DNA of 64,000 bases from NCBI GenBank assembly GCA_035249305.1, contig DATFGQ010000030.1, positions 15,550 through 79,549 of the forward strand, in the 5' to 3' direction. Position 1 is the stretch's first letter. The number at the start of each line of letters is the position of its first letter. This document shows, one piece after another, positions 1-7,694 of the stretch. The translations under genes were made by a program, and so were the position numbers. The notes under the pieces were generated by a model. That model had not been told where the DNA came from. It saw only the letters and a program-made list of their open reading frames with translations, and ran no database searches. The stretch comes from DASUNP01 sp035249305 (GTDB lineage: Bacteria > Acidobacteriota > Blastocatellia > UBA7656).

Positions 1-554
1 AAGCGGAGGCTCTTAAAGGGTATCGCCATCCACACGACGTAGCCGAACGGCGTCACTCTGCCTTCCGAGTGCCAGAGCGTGTCGAAGCTGAAGTCGTCGT
101 CCTGCCCTTCGCTGGCTATGCCGTCTAGCTGTATGCCGAGCGGGTTGGTCAGGAACTCGTAAGCGCGGCGGCGGTCGTGGTAGGTGTCGAGCAACAATCC
201 GACCACGTCGTCGCCGAAGATCGCCTCGCGCTTGACGAGGTGAGCGCGGACTTTACCCGGCTCGTCTTTGCAGACGAAGACGGCGTAGAGGTTCTTGTCG
301 TCGTAAGAGAGGTAAACGGTCGTCTCCTGGCTTGCGGGCTCGCCGTCCTTCGGCTCGCGCTGGATGAACCCCGCGACCCGCGCGCCGCCCGGCGTCGATT
401 CGCCGTCGAGATAATCTTCGAGCTTCGGCGGGACGGTGACGCGCGGTATCCGCAGCGAGGGCGGCTGCGCCTGTTGTTGTGCCGGCGCGTCGCCGACGCA
501 GAAGAATAGCGCAGCCGCCAGCATGACCGCGCGACTCCAGGCAGACCTGTACAT
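1..554 (-). CDS. DUF5916 / CBM9-like exported protein, N-terminal part
   Basis: The gene starts at the ATG at 554 and runs off the left edge, leaving about 184 residues. A signal peptide (residues 1-22, MYRSAW start, hydrophobic core, cut near APAQQQ) is followed by a beta-rich domain with the phrases TVYLSYDDKNLY, FGDDVVGLLLDT and YEFLTNPLGIQLDG. These are typical of the carbohydrate-binding family 9-like domain that opens DUF5916 proteins. In that family the rest is usually a C-terminal beta-barrel-like region, which would lie outside the window. The function is unknown; binding of a polysaccharide or glycan at the outer membrane is an inference. A short repeat element separates it from the upstream lipoprotein gene on the same strand. 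Confidence 0.75.
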   Translation of the reverse strand, partial: MYRSAWSRAVMLAAALFFCVGDAPAQQQAQPPSLRIPRVTVPPKLEDYLDGESTPGGARVAGFIQREPKDGEPASQETTVYLSYDDKNLYAVFVCKDEPGKVRAHLVKREAIFGDDVVGLLLDTYHDRRRAYEFLTNPLGIQLDGIASEGQDDDFSFDTLWHSEGRVTPFGYVVWMAIPFKSLR

Positions 555-608
555 CGAACGCTCCTTTGTTAGTAATGGTTCTCGGTGATAAGGGTTGAAG
601 CAATAACC

Positions 609-667
609 TGTAGGGGCCGTGGCGCATGATGCGCTTCGCGCGGCGCGGGCTTGTCCCTGCCCCTACA
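609..667. repeat. TGTAGGGG...CCCCTACA modular repeat, copy 1
   Basis: The ends are inverted 8-mers TGTAGGGG (609-616) and CCCCTACA (660-667). The core (GGCGCATGATGCGC, CGCGCGGCGCGGGC) is almost identical to the left half of the copy at 25397-25537. The right end directly touches the stop codon (668-670) of the minus-strand lipoprotein gene. Confidence 0.75.
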
Positions 668-1264
668 TTACTTCTTATCAGGGGGCTTATCTTCGTCCTC
701 GTCGTCTTCGTCGGGGTCGTCACTGTCTTCGGCGCGGCGGTTGTTGTCCGAGTTTCCCTTAAGCGATATGCCCATGATCTTCGGGTCGTTCATGAACTCT
801 ATCAGCTTCTTAGGGTCGAACTTTGTCTGCACGACGAAGGCTTGCTCTTTTTGAAGAGTCACGACGAGGACCTTCACGTCCTTAGTAAGATAGTGCGCGT
901 AAACATAAGTCCATTGCCGGTCGGCCGGCGAGCTGTACTGCACCAGCGGCGTCCACTCCTTGTTTATCAGGTTGCGCACGCCCGCGTGAAACTTCATCCC
1001 GCGCGAGGGCGACCCGTCCGGGAAATCGACGGTCTTGAAGATAACGACTTTAAAGTTCTTCACTCCCGCGGGCTTTATCATCTTGACCAGGAACCGCCCG
1101 AAGGTGACGCCGCCGTAGGTGCCCTGGCGCTTGCCGTTGTATTGTGACTCGATGTGCTTGACGACCGTGCTGAAGCTATTGTCGTCGGCCAGAGCCGTTT
1201 GCCCGGCGCAGCCAGCCGCGATGATCGCCAGTACAAGCAGAAGGGGGAATCTCTTTATCGTCAT
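668..1264 (-). CDS. Lipoprotein, DUF4252-like
   Basis: This 198-residue protein has a hydrophobic N-terminus ending in a lipobox (IIAAGC, Cys19), so it is predicted to be a lipoprotein. The body (VVIFKTVDFPDG, LINKEWTPLVQYSS, VKVLVVTLQKEQAFVVQTKFDPKKL) has the size and strand pattern of DUF4252 proteins and resembles the gene just upstream. The last 30 residues are a low-complexity acidic and lysine-rich tail. The start lies 2 bases after the stop of the upstream DUF4252 gene, so the two are almost certainly one transcript. The function is unknown. Assignment to DUF4252 is weaker than for its neighbour. Confidence 0.7.
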   Translation of the reverse strand: MTIKRFPLLLVLAIIAAGCAGQTALADDNSFSTVVKHIESQYNGKRQGTYGGVTFGRFLVKMIKPAGVKNFKVVIFKTVDFPDGSPSRGMKFHAGVRNLINKEWTPLVQYSSPADRQWTYVYAHYLTKDVKVLVVTLQKEQAFVVQTKFDPKKLIEFMNDPKIMGISLKGNSDNNRRAEDSDDPDEDDEDEDKPPDKK

Positions 1265-1266
1265 GG

Positions 1267-2013
1267 CTATTGCTCCTTCGGCGGCTTTTCGCTGTTGCGT
1301 ATGAGCTTGGGCGGCTGTTTCTTCTCGGCGCGCTTGACGGTGGTCACGTCTTTGACCGCGACCTTACCCTGGTCGTCGGCTTGCGGGTCTTCGGGGCGCG
1401 GCGGCTTCTTCTCGGCGGGCTTCTCGTTGTCGCTGCCGCCGCCATCGTCTACCTTAGGCCCCGTCATCAACTCCCACCTGGGTATGCCGAACTTGCCTTC
1501 TAGCTCCGAGAGCTTGCTGATGTCGATAGGCCCGACGACGTTCACCACCGTGAGCGCTTTCGGCTCGGCGGCCAGGACCGCCAGGCCCCGTATGATGCTG
1601 CCTTCGGTCATGATGTATACATCGTAATTGCCTTCGCGCTTGCTCCGCACGTTAGCGATTCTCGACCAGGCGGGGTTGCGCAACTGCGCGCGAATCGGGT
1701 CCATGTCAGAGTTGTTGAACTCGCCAAAGCTCGCAAACTGGTAGCGCTTAACGTAGACGCCTTTCAGCCCCTCAAGCAGCTCCTTGATCTTTGCCTCGTC
1801 GGGGTTCCGCTCGGGCTTGAGCGCGGATAAAGCAAGCTTTATCAAAGCCTCGCCGACGTCGACCTCTATCACCTTATCCGCTTTATCAGAGAATCTCTCC
1901 AGGGGGCTGAGGTCGAGCCTGGCATCCTGCGCGTGAGCCGTCATGGCCCCCGAGACTGAGACAAGCAAGCAAAGCCCTGCAAGCCTCACCATGTTAGTTA
2001 TGATTGATCGCAT
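1267..2013 (-). CDS. DUF4252 domain protein, exported
   Basis: This 248-residue protein has a signal peptide (residues 1-29, ending AHAQDA). The DUF4252 hallmarks follow: LDLSPLERFSDKAD, GLKGVYVKRYQF, DMDPIRAQL, PAWSRI, and LTVVNVVGPIDISKLSELEGKFGIP at about residues 140-175. A charged Pro/Lys/Glu-rich tail of some 65 residues is added at the C-terminus. DUF4252 has no known biochemical role. It is commonly found beside ECF sigma and anti-sigma genes, as here, and it is likely an envelope protein of that regulon. Confidence 0.85.
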   Translation of the reverse strand: MRSIITNMVRLAGLCLLVSVSGAMTAHAQDARLDLSPLERFSDKADKVIEVDVGEALIKLALSALKPERNPDEAKIKELLEGLKGVYVKRYQFASFGEFNNSDMDPIRAQLRNPAWSRIANVRSKREGNYDVYIMTEGSIIRGLAVLAAEPKALTVVNVVGPIDISKLSELEGKFGIPRWELMTGPKVDDGGGSDNEKPAEKKPPRPEDPQADDQGKVAVKDVTTVKRAEKKQPPKLIRNSEKPPKEQ

Positions 2014-2058
2014 AATTCCTCCGTCTTTATCCTCGATTGTCGGCGTGCCTATGGCCTC

Positions 2059-2568
2059 TTAGTCGTCACCCCTCACCATCTTGTTAGCCTCGTTGAGCGT
2101 CGAGCTGGCTATCTGTAGCGCGAGCATTATCTGTTCTTTCGCCTGCTCGGCTTCGAGCCTGTGCTGGCGCTCTTTCCTCTGTTGAGCCAAAAAATTTCTA
2201 TTCACGGCCGGCCGGTGTCTGACCGGCCGGGGCTTGATTTCAGGCGGCGCTTGGTTTTCAGGAAGCGGCGCGACGGGTTCGTTCTTCACAGCCGGCGGCT
2301 GCGGGCTGGCGGTCGCCGTATGCTGCTCGGGCGTCGCTTCCTGAAGCTGGCGGTACTGAGAGGCGAACACCGCGACCAGCAGCGAAGTCGCTACGCCGAC
2401 GGCGACCCAGCGCGCTACTGGCTGCTCAAAAAAACTCTTAAACCTCCGCCACAGACTCTGCTTTGGCGCGGGCGGGTTGTTTATGCGCCCGATCACGCGC
2501 TCGGCGAAATTCGCCGAAGGCTCGACGCGGCGGAAGGCTGCTCTCAGTTCATCATCAAGACGGCTCAT
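2059..2568 (-). CDS. Single-pass membrane protein, probable anti-sigma factor
   Basis: This 169-residue protein has a cytosolic N-terminus (about residues 1-50, with DDELRAAFRRVEPSANFAERVI), one membrane helix (WVAVGVATSLLVAVFA, about 53-70), a Pro-rich linker, and a basic, Gln-rich coiled-coil-like C-terminus. Its start overlaps the stop of the sigma factor gene by 4 bases (ATGA), so the two are translationally coupled. The topology and position fit an anti-sigma factor, although the zinc-finger motif (HxxxCxxC) of the ZAS family is not present. The anti-sigma role is inferred from context. Confidence 0.7.
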   Translation of the reverse strand: MSRLDDELRAAFRRVEPSANFAERVIGRINNPPAPKQSLWRRFKSFFEQPVARWVAVGVATSLLVAVFASQYRQLQEATPEQHTATASPQPPAVKNEPVAPLPENQAPPEIKPRPVRHRPAVNRNFLAQQRKERQHRLEAEQAKEQIMLALQIASSTLNEANKMVRGDD

Positions 2569-3158
2569 ACCTGTGCTTCTCCGAAACAGCGGCTCAGCTT
2601 CTCGCGCAGTATGGCGAGCGAGCGCCGCAGATGGCTCTTTACAGTGTTGACCGGCATGTCGAGCACCTCGGCGATCTCTGCCGGTTCGAGATCCTCCTGG
2701 TAGCGAAGCAAGACGACCATGCGCGGTTTTTCGGGCAGCGTGTCGACGACGCGCCTGAGCGTGCGCGCGAGCATAGGGTCTTCCTGCGAGGCGGCGGCCG
2801 CGGGCTCGGCCACGTCGTCGAGGCTCACCTGCGGGCGGACCTTCTGGCGGCGCGTCTGGTCAATGGAGCGGTGACAGGTCACTTTCCGCAGCCAGAACGT
2901 GAGGTGCGCGGGCGTCTTTATCGAAGCGATGTTCTGGTGAAGGTGAAGAAAGACCTCTTGCGCTAACTCTTCCGCCAGCGACCGATCACGCAGAAAATGG
3001 TAAGCCAGGCTGAAGACCATAGCTTGATGCTCCCGCACGATTTCGGCAAAGGCGAGCGTGTCGCCGCCGGCAGACCGCGCCAGAGTCTCCTCCGCCGGGT
3101 CAGTCGCTTTCTCCAATTTCGCTGTCCCTTCCCACCCCACCACTAGATTAGTACGCAA
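2565..3158 (-). CDS. ECF-type RNA polymerase sigma factor
   Basis: This is about 197 residues with both ECF domains. Region 2 (FAEIVREHQAMVFSLAYHFLRD, AEELAQEVFLHLHQN, WLRKVTCHRSID) binds core polymerase and the -10 element. Region 4 (LPEKPRMVVLLRYQEDLEPAEIAEVL, VNTVKSHLRRSLAILREKL) reads the -35 element. The first gene of a four-gene minus-strand operon, it is followed by the anti-sigma-like gene (4-base overlap), DUF4252 and a lipoprotein gene. The listed start is TTG. A second TTG at 3116 sits 8 bases after a GAAGGGA sequence and would give a 183-residue protein closer to the usual ECF length. Confidence 0.9.
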   Translation of the reverse strand: MRTNLVVGWEGTAKLEKATDPAEETLARSAGGDTLAFAEIVREHQAMVFSLAYHFLRDRSLAEELAQEVFLHLHQNIASIKTPAHLTFWLRKVTCHRSIDQTRRQKVRPQVSLDDVAEPAAAASQEDPMLARTLRRVVDTLPEKPRMVVLLRYQEDLEPAEIAEVLDMPVNTVKSHLRRSLAILREKLSRCFGEAQV

Positions 3159-3270
3159 AGCGGCTCCCGATCGAATGCATTTTTTGTTCGAATGGTTGAA
3201 CTTCTTAGAGGTGAGAGTATAAGGCGGGTTACTGGAAAGATACAGCGCCGGTTGCGCAGGAGGCGCAATG

Positions 3271-3305
3271 GATATTAGCCGGTGGTTGCGTCACCGGCTA
3301 ATATC
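3271..3305 (-). terminator. Strong stem-loop after the exported-protein gene
   Basis: A perfect 14-bp stem (3271-3284 with 3292-3305) has a 7-base loop and starts about 20 bases after the stop of the 3948-3325 gene. A smaller hairpin (3252-3257 with 3263-3268) follows. There is no T-run on the minus strand, so it may act as a transcript 3' end or stabiliser rather than a classic intrinsic terminator. Confidence 0.5.
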
Positions 3306-3324
3306 TCTCGTTCCTTCGGGACTC

Positions 3325-3948
3325 TTAGCCGCGGACCTGCCGCCGGATGAAGACGAATCCGGCTACGGAGAAGAGAGCGCCCGCCGTGGCAAGCAGCCAC
3401 CCGCCCGGCTCGAACGTAGACTCTTCGGCCGGGCTCTGTGTCAGATCGGCCTGCGCCGTGTTGCCCGCAAGCGATTGCAGCGCCGCGTCTATCTCTTCGG
3501 ACGTAAGTTTCCGCCCGACGACTTGAATCGTCTTATGTTTCTTGACGCCGTTGGTGATTTCGAGCTTGCCGCCGGGGCCAAGTTTGACCAGTGCGCTGCT
3601 CGTGTGGCCCGCGTATAGGCCCGTGATCGCCACTACCCAATGCCCTTCGGCAGGCCACTGTTGGTTTATCGCGTAGACGCCTTTAGACGTGGGCACGAGG
3701 TCGAGCTTGACAGACTGCCGCGCGCCCGCCACGAGCCCCTCGGCCGTCGCCGTCACGTTAGCGTCCGAGGGCTGGTTGCACCCGAACGTGCGCACGATCA
3801 GGGCGGCGTTTTTCAGCTCAGGGTCAGACTGCGGAGGCGCTTCGACCGCGATCTGAAATCCCCCGGCGAGCGCCGTCGTCGCCCAGACCATGACCGCGAT
3901 TAAAGTTAACCAGTTTGCGCCGGACTTGATAAAAGCTTTGCTGAACAT
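3325..3948 (-). CDS. Exported protein with C-terminal membrane anchor, YtkA/FixH-like
   Basis: This 207-residue protein has a signal peptide (about residues 1-28, ending TTALAGG), a periplasmic beta-rich domain, and a C-terminal helix (WLLATAGALFSVAGFVFI) followed by RRQVRG. The middle segment (VTATAEGLVAGARQSVKLDL, GVYAINQQWPAEGHWVVAI) resembles the immunoglobulin-like fold of YtkA/FixH-type domains, in which a W-P-x-x-G-x-W motif is common. That resemblance is from memory of the motif only. The gene stands alone between the SpoIIE phosphatase and the sigma operon. No specific function can be assigned. Confidence 0.7.
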   Translation of the reverse strand: MFSKAFIKSGANWLTLIAVMVWATTALAGGFQIAVEAPPQSDPELKNAALIVRTFGCNQPSDANVTATAEGLVAGARQSVKLDLVPTSKGVYAINQQWPAEGHWVVAITGLYAGHTSSALVKLGPGGKLEITNGVKKHKTIQVVGRKLTSEEIDAALQSLAGNTAQADLTQSPAEESTFEPGGWLLATAGALFSVAGFVFIRRQVRG

Positions 3949-4030
3949 CGTTACGTTCTCCCTTCCATCAGTATTTGTCTATTAGACGGCGCACGTTCCG
4001 GCTTTCTTCCCTACTTTTTTGGAAAGGAGA

Positions 4031-6619
4031 TCAACGCGAGCGGACGGCCACGAGCGTGATGTCGTCTTCCTGCTCGTGCCCGCTGAAATGTCTGACCGTC
4101 GCTACTACATCTTCGTGCAGCGACGCGATCGGCTGGGCGCGCTTCTCTCGTAAAGTCTCGATCAAGCGCGCCTCGCCGAACTCTTCGCCGTCGTCGCTAG
4201 TGGCTTCGGTGACGCCGTCGGAGAAGGCGACGAGCGTATCGCCCGGCTCAAGCTGTAGCTCTCCCATCTCACAACTCCAGCGGTCGAACAGTCCTAAGAC
4301 CATCGCCGTCGCTTCTAACCGCCTCACCTCGCCCGCGCTGCTCACGACGAGCGGCGGGTTGTGCCCGCAGTTGACGTAACGCAGCAGCCTCGTTTCGTCT
4401 TCGTAGGTGGCGAAGAAGAGAGTCGCGAAATGCTCGGGCGCCGTCGATTCGTAAAAGAGTCGATTGACGGCGCACAACAGCTTTGACAAATCATCGACGG
4501 CCAGCGCGTACTGGCTGCGGAGGTTGGCCTGGAGGTTCGCCATCAAGAGCGCGGCGCTGATCCCCTTCCCCGAAATGTCGGCCAGCACGAACGCGAGCCG
4601 CCCCGGCCCCAGATCGAGGAAGTCGTAATAGTCGCCCCCGACGGCCCGCGCCTGTATGCACCCGCCCACGTATTCGAGCGTCTCAAGCCGGGGCATCTTC
4701 TGAGGGAAGAGCTTCGTTTGAACCTGGCGGGCGATCTCCATCTCGCGCGCGGCGCTGCGGTCGGCCTCCAAACGGTCGGCCATCTGCTCGGCCAGACGTA
4801 TGCTCTCGATGGCCACGCCGACCTGGCTCGCGGCCGACGCCAGCAGCCGCTTGTCCTCACTCGAATAAGGCTCTTCAGATAGTTTCGCGCCGAGCGCTAT
4901 CAGCCCGACGGTGCGCCCTTCGCGGCCGAGCACCGACACCAAACATTCGGCCTCCATAGCCGCAAGCTCCGCCATCCCTGCGCGCGAAGCGTCTTCGGCG
5001 GAAACGTCCCATGGCTCATCGTGCTCGGCCAACTGAGACAAGACGCGCTGGCGGAGCGGAAGGACCTCCGGCCGTGACACCCGTTCGCCGACGGCGAGTC
5101 GCAACTTGCCGTCGGCTTCTTCAAGATAGATCGAGAGCGAATCGGGGTGAAGCGCCTCATTCAGATGGCGCGCGAGCAACGAGGCGAGGTCCCCGCGGTC
5201 TACGGTAGTGCGCGCCTTGTGCGCTAGGTCTTGCAGTATGAGCCGAGCGTCATACGCGCTTCGGAAGAACGCGCGGTCGATCCTCTCGGTGATGCGGCGT
5301 TCGGCCTGCGCCCCGAGCCAGGCCAGAAGCATGCCGAACCCCACGCCGAGGGCGATGCCTGCCGCCCGCGATTCGGAATCGGGCCGCACGAAAGTAGAGA
5401 ATACGTTTATGAAGAGAAAGGTCGCGCCCGCGCTCAGCAAAAAGATGAAGACTATGAACCCGCGCTGCACCAGGAGGTAGCGCGCGCTGCGCCTGAGCAG
5501 GACGGGTATCTCCATCACCCTATGCTTGACCACCACGTAAGCGAACGAGAACGGGAAGAGCAGAAAGAGGATGACGGGCAGTATGAACGCCGGTGAAAAA
5601 TAGAAGCCTGCCACAAGCCTCGACGCGGGCCCCCAGTAGTAAGACATCAAGACCAGCGCCCCGAGCCACCCGACTACAGAGCCCGCGACCAGAACGCGCA
5701 CCCTCCGCTTCTCGTTCGCGTCTTCGAGCCTGCGGTAATTGACGATCAAGGCCACGAGCCCCGCAAAGACATAGATCGGCGCTACGAAATTCGTGGCCGT
5801 CAAGATCCAGTCGGGCTCGGCCGGCACGCGGTCCGGCCTGTAGATCATCGAGTAATAATGGATCGCGCGCGACGGCAGGCTGAGCGCCACGGGCAGCCAT
5901 ACCAGCAGCCAGACCCACCGCGAGTGAAACAGACGCCGGGGGAAGATGGCAAAGAAGGTCAATAGCAACGGCGCAAAAACGGTCGTGCTCAACAGCGGTA
6001 TCCACAGCAGCGCGCCCACCAGCGTAGGCAGCTCTCGCCAGGTCGAGGCCATGCCGTAAGGCAAGAGAAAAGACATCGTCGCCACGGTCGCGAGAAACCA
6101 TCCGCCGATGCGGTTGATCAGCTCGCGCGGCCGGCTGAAGGCGATGATTAGCGCGAGGATCAATGTTATGAGCTGCGCCATGCGGACCAGGAGCAGGACG
6201 ATGCCTTCTCTCGACCTCCAATCCTTCCACGAGCTCTGCATCAACGTAAGCTCTGTTTCAAACTTCAGGCCGTTGCGCTCTATCACGAGAGGCACCGCGC
6301 GGCCCGAATCGAGGTTGACGCGCACGACCGTCCAATCAGAAAGCGTTCTGATCTGTCGCCCGTCGGCCGACACTACGCGGTCGCCCGGCTGGAGCCCCGC
6401 AAGCGCGGCGGGCGAGTCGGGCAAGACCGCGCGCACAGTCTTGCGGCCGCCGTTGAACTCCGTGAGCATGCCGGTCATCTGCGGCCCCAGGAAATCCGAG
6501 TAGACGAGCAGCAGGAAGTAGGCCAAGAACGACGCCGCGATGACGTACATCCACCAGGGCGCGCGGCGGTCCGGCGTCGGCGGTTCTATTCCCCGTGAGG
6601 AGGCCGTAGTGTCAGTCAT
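4031..6619 (-). CDS. PDZ-membrane-GAF-SpoIIE protein phosphatase (PP2C-type)
   Basis: This 862-residue protein contains, in order, a first membrane helix (about 23-42), a PDZ domain (about 46-130, with AGLQPGDRVVSADGRQI), roughly eight further membrane helices (140-440), a GAF-like domain (about 470-620) and a SpoIIE/RsbU-type PP2C domain (about 650-860). The phosphatase metal site is visible as AVGGDYYDF, LADISGKG and AFSDGVTEA. The family dephosphorylates anti-sigma antagonists (STAS proteins) in partner-switching pathways. The GAF and membrane parts suggest that an envelope or small-molecule signal drives it. No partner kinase or STAS gene lies beside it. The start (MTDTT) is well placed; later methionines would remove the first helix. 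Confidence 0.93.
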   Translation of the reverse strand: MTDTTASSRGIEPPTPDRRAPWWMYVIAASFLAYFLLLVYSDFLGPQMTGMLTEFNGGRKTVRAVLPDSPAALAGLQPGDRVVSADGRQIRTLSDWTVVRVNLDSGRAVPLVIERNGLKFETELTLMQSSWKDWRSREGIVLLLVRMAQLITLILALIIAFSRPRELINRIGGWFLATVATMSFLLPYGMASTWRELPTLVGALLWIPLLSTTVFAPLLLTFFAIFPRRLFHSRWVWLLVWLPVALSLPSRAIHYYSMIYRPDRVPAEPDWILTATNFVAPIYVFAGLVALIVNYRRLEDANEKRRVRVLVAGSVVGWLGALVLMSYYWGPASRLVAGFYFSPAFILPVILFLLFPFSFAYVVVKHRVMEIPVLLRRSARYLLVQRGFIVFIFLLSAGATFLFINVFSTFVRPDSESRAAGIALGVGFGMLLAWLGAQAERRITERIDRAFFRSAYDARLILQDLAHKARTTVDRGDLASLLARHLNEALHPDSLSIYLEEADGKLRLAVGERVSRPEVLPLRQRVLSQLAEHDEPWDVSAEDASRAGMAELAAMEAECLVSVLGREGRTVGLIALGAKLSEEPYSSEDKRLLASAASQVGVAIESIRLAEQMADRLEADRSAAREMEIARQVQTKLFPQKMPRLETLEYVGGCIQARAVGGDYYDFLDLGPGRLAFVLADISGKGISAALLMANLQANLRSQYALAVDDLSKLLCAVNRLFYESTAPEHFATLFFATYEDETRLLRYVNCGHNPPLVVSSAGEVRRLEATAMVLGLFDRWSCEMGELQLEPGDTLVAFSDGVTEATSDDGEEFGEARLIETLREKRAQPIASLHEDVVATVRHFSGHEQEDDITLVAVRSR

Positions 6620-6670
6620 ACTTTGATTGCGCGGCCGGATACGGATGCAAGTGCCAGGATACTCCTAAGA

Positions 6671-6700
6671 CAAAAGCCGCGACAAGTCGCCGCACTCCAG
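6671..6700. repeat. REP-like palindrome, single arm
   Basis: CAAAAGCCGCGACAAGTC is followed by GCCGCACTCC. This matches one arm of the paired elements at 18051-18140 and 54053-54145 with a single change inside the palindrome. It lies between divergent genes. Confidence 0.65.
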
Positions 6701-6746
6701 AGCGGTCTGGTAAAATATCTGTGGGCGCTTTTATATGGAATATAAA

Positions 6747-6808
6747 CACCGCAGAGAACGCGGAGTTTACGCAGAGCAGAATTTATTTCTCTCTGCGCCG
6801 CGGCGGTG
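6747..6808. repeat. CGCAGAG-type inverted repeat
   Basis: CACCGC (6747-6752) and GCGGTG (6803-6808) enclose repeated CGCAGAG/CTCTGCG units. The element is upstream of the serine hydrolase gene and could form an imperfect hairpin. A promoter for the downstream operon is expected in 6620-6836, but no clear -35/-10 pair was found. Confidence 0.5.
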
Positions 6809-6836
6809 AATTGATCTTTATCTAGAGAACGAGGGC

Positions 6837-7694
6837 TTGCACAGACAGATTGCACAGATCGCCAGCCAGGCCGGGGCCAGTTGCGTAGCCGCGGCTCTCT
6901 ATGATTACGAGAGCGAGACGGCCTGGAGCCTGCGCGGCGACCGCTGGTTTCATGCCGCCAGCACGATTAAAGTCGCCGTGCTTCTGTCCGTCTTTGCCGC
7001 GGCCCGGCAAGGCCGCTTCACCCTGGACGCGCCGGTGCATGTCCGCAACCGCTTCCTGAGCGTAGCCGACGGCGAGCCCTACCGCATAGAGCCGGGCCGC
7101 GACGCGAACGCCGAGGTTCACGCCGCCGTGGGAAAGACCATGCGCGTGCGCGACCTCGCGCATCATATGATCGTGACGAGCAGCAATCTGGCTACGAACC
7201 TACTGGTCGATCTTGTAGGCATAGAGTCGGCGCAACAGACGATCAGCGCTCTGGGGATCGAAGGGGTCGAGCTCCGTCGCGGCGTCGAGGACGAGAAGGC
7301 TTTCGAGATGGAGATCAACAACCGTGTGACGGCCAACGGGCTGCTGGCGCTGTTTTGCGCGCTGCACGAAGGGCGCGCGATCTCTTCGGAAGCGTCTCAA
7401 CAGATGCTCGACATTCTGCACCAGCAGCAGTTCAACAGCGGGGTGCCCGAGGGGCTCCCGGCCGAGGTCCGCGCCGAGGCGCGGATCGCTCACAAGACAG
7501 GCGAGATCTCTACGGTGGCTCACGACGGGGGGCTGGTCTGGCTGCCGAACCGCAAACCCTACGCGGTGGTGATACTGACCGAATCGAACCGCGAAGCCAA
7601 CGGGCAGCAGGAGACTGTGGCTAAGATTTCAAAAGTCATTTACAGCCATCTGATTGAACCAGCCGCAAGTGAGGACAATGGTAGCGACGGGTGA
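6837..7694 (+). CDS. Class A beta-lactamase-fold serine hydrolase, no export signal
   Basis: This 285-residue protein has the full class A active site: SxxK (STIK, near residue 42), SSN in the SDN position, EMEIN in the ExxLN omega-loop position, and KTG (HKTGEIS). The N-terminus (MHRQIAQIASQAGASC) has no signal peptide, which is unusual because true beta-lactamases are exported. A cytosolic peptide or amide hydrolase is therefore more likely than an antibiotic-resistance enzyme. The start is TTG at 6837. The 3' end overlaps the next gene by 17 bases, which places it first in a four-gene operon with the M15-like, amidoligase-like and BMC-T genes. Confidence 0.85.
   Translation: MHRQIAQIASQAGASCVAAALYDYESETAWSLRGDRWFHAASTIKVAVLLSVFAAARQGRFTLDAPVHVRNRFLSVADGEPYRIEPGRDANAEVHAAVGKTMRVRDLAHHMIVTSSNLATNLLVDLVGIESAQQTISALGIEGVELRRGVEDEKAFEMEINNRVTANGLLALFCALHEGRAISSEASQQMLDILHQQQFNSGVPEGLPAEVRAEARIAHKTGEISTVAHDGGLVWLPNRKPYAVVILTESNREANGQQETVAKISKVIYSHLIEPAASEDNGSDG

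Noticed and set aside
6837..7694. Antibiotic-resistance beta-lactamase
   Set aside because: The protein has no signal peptide and sits among cytosolic enzymes, so resistance is not supported by the sequence alone.
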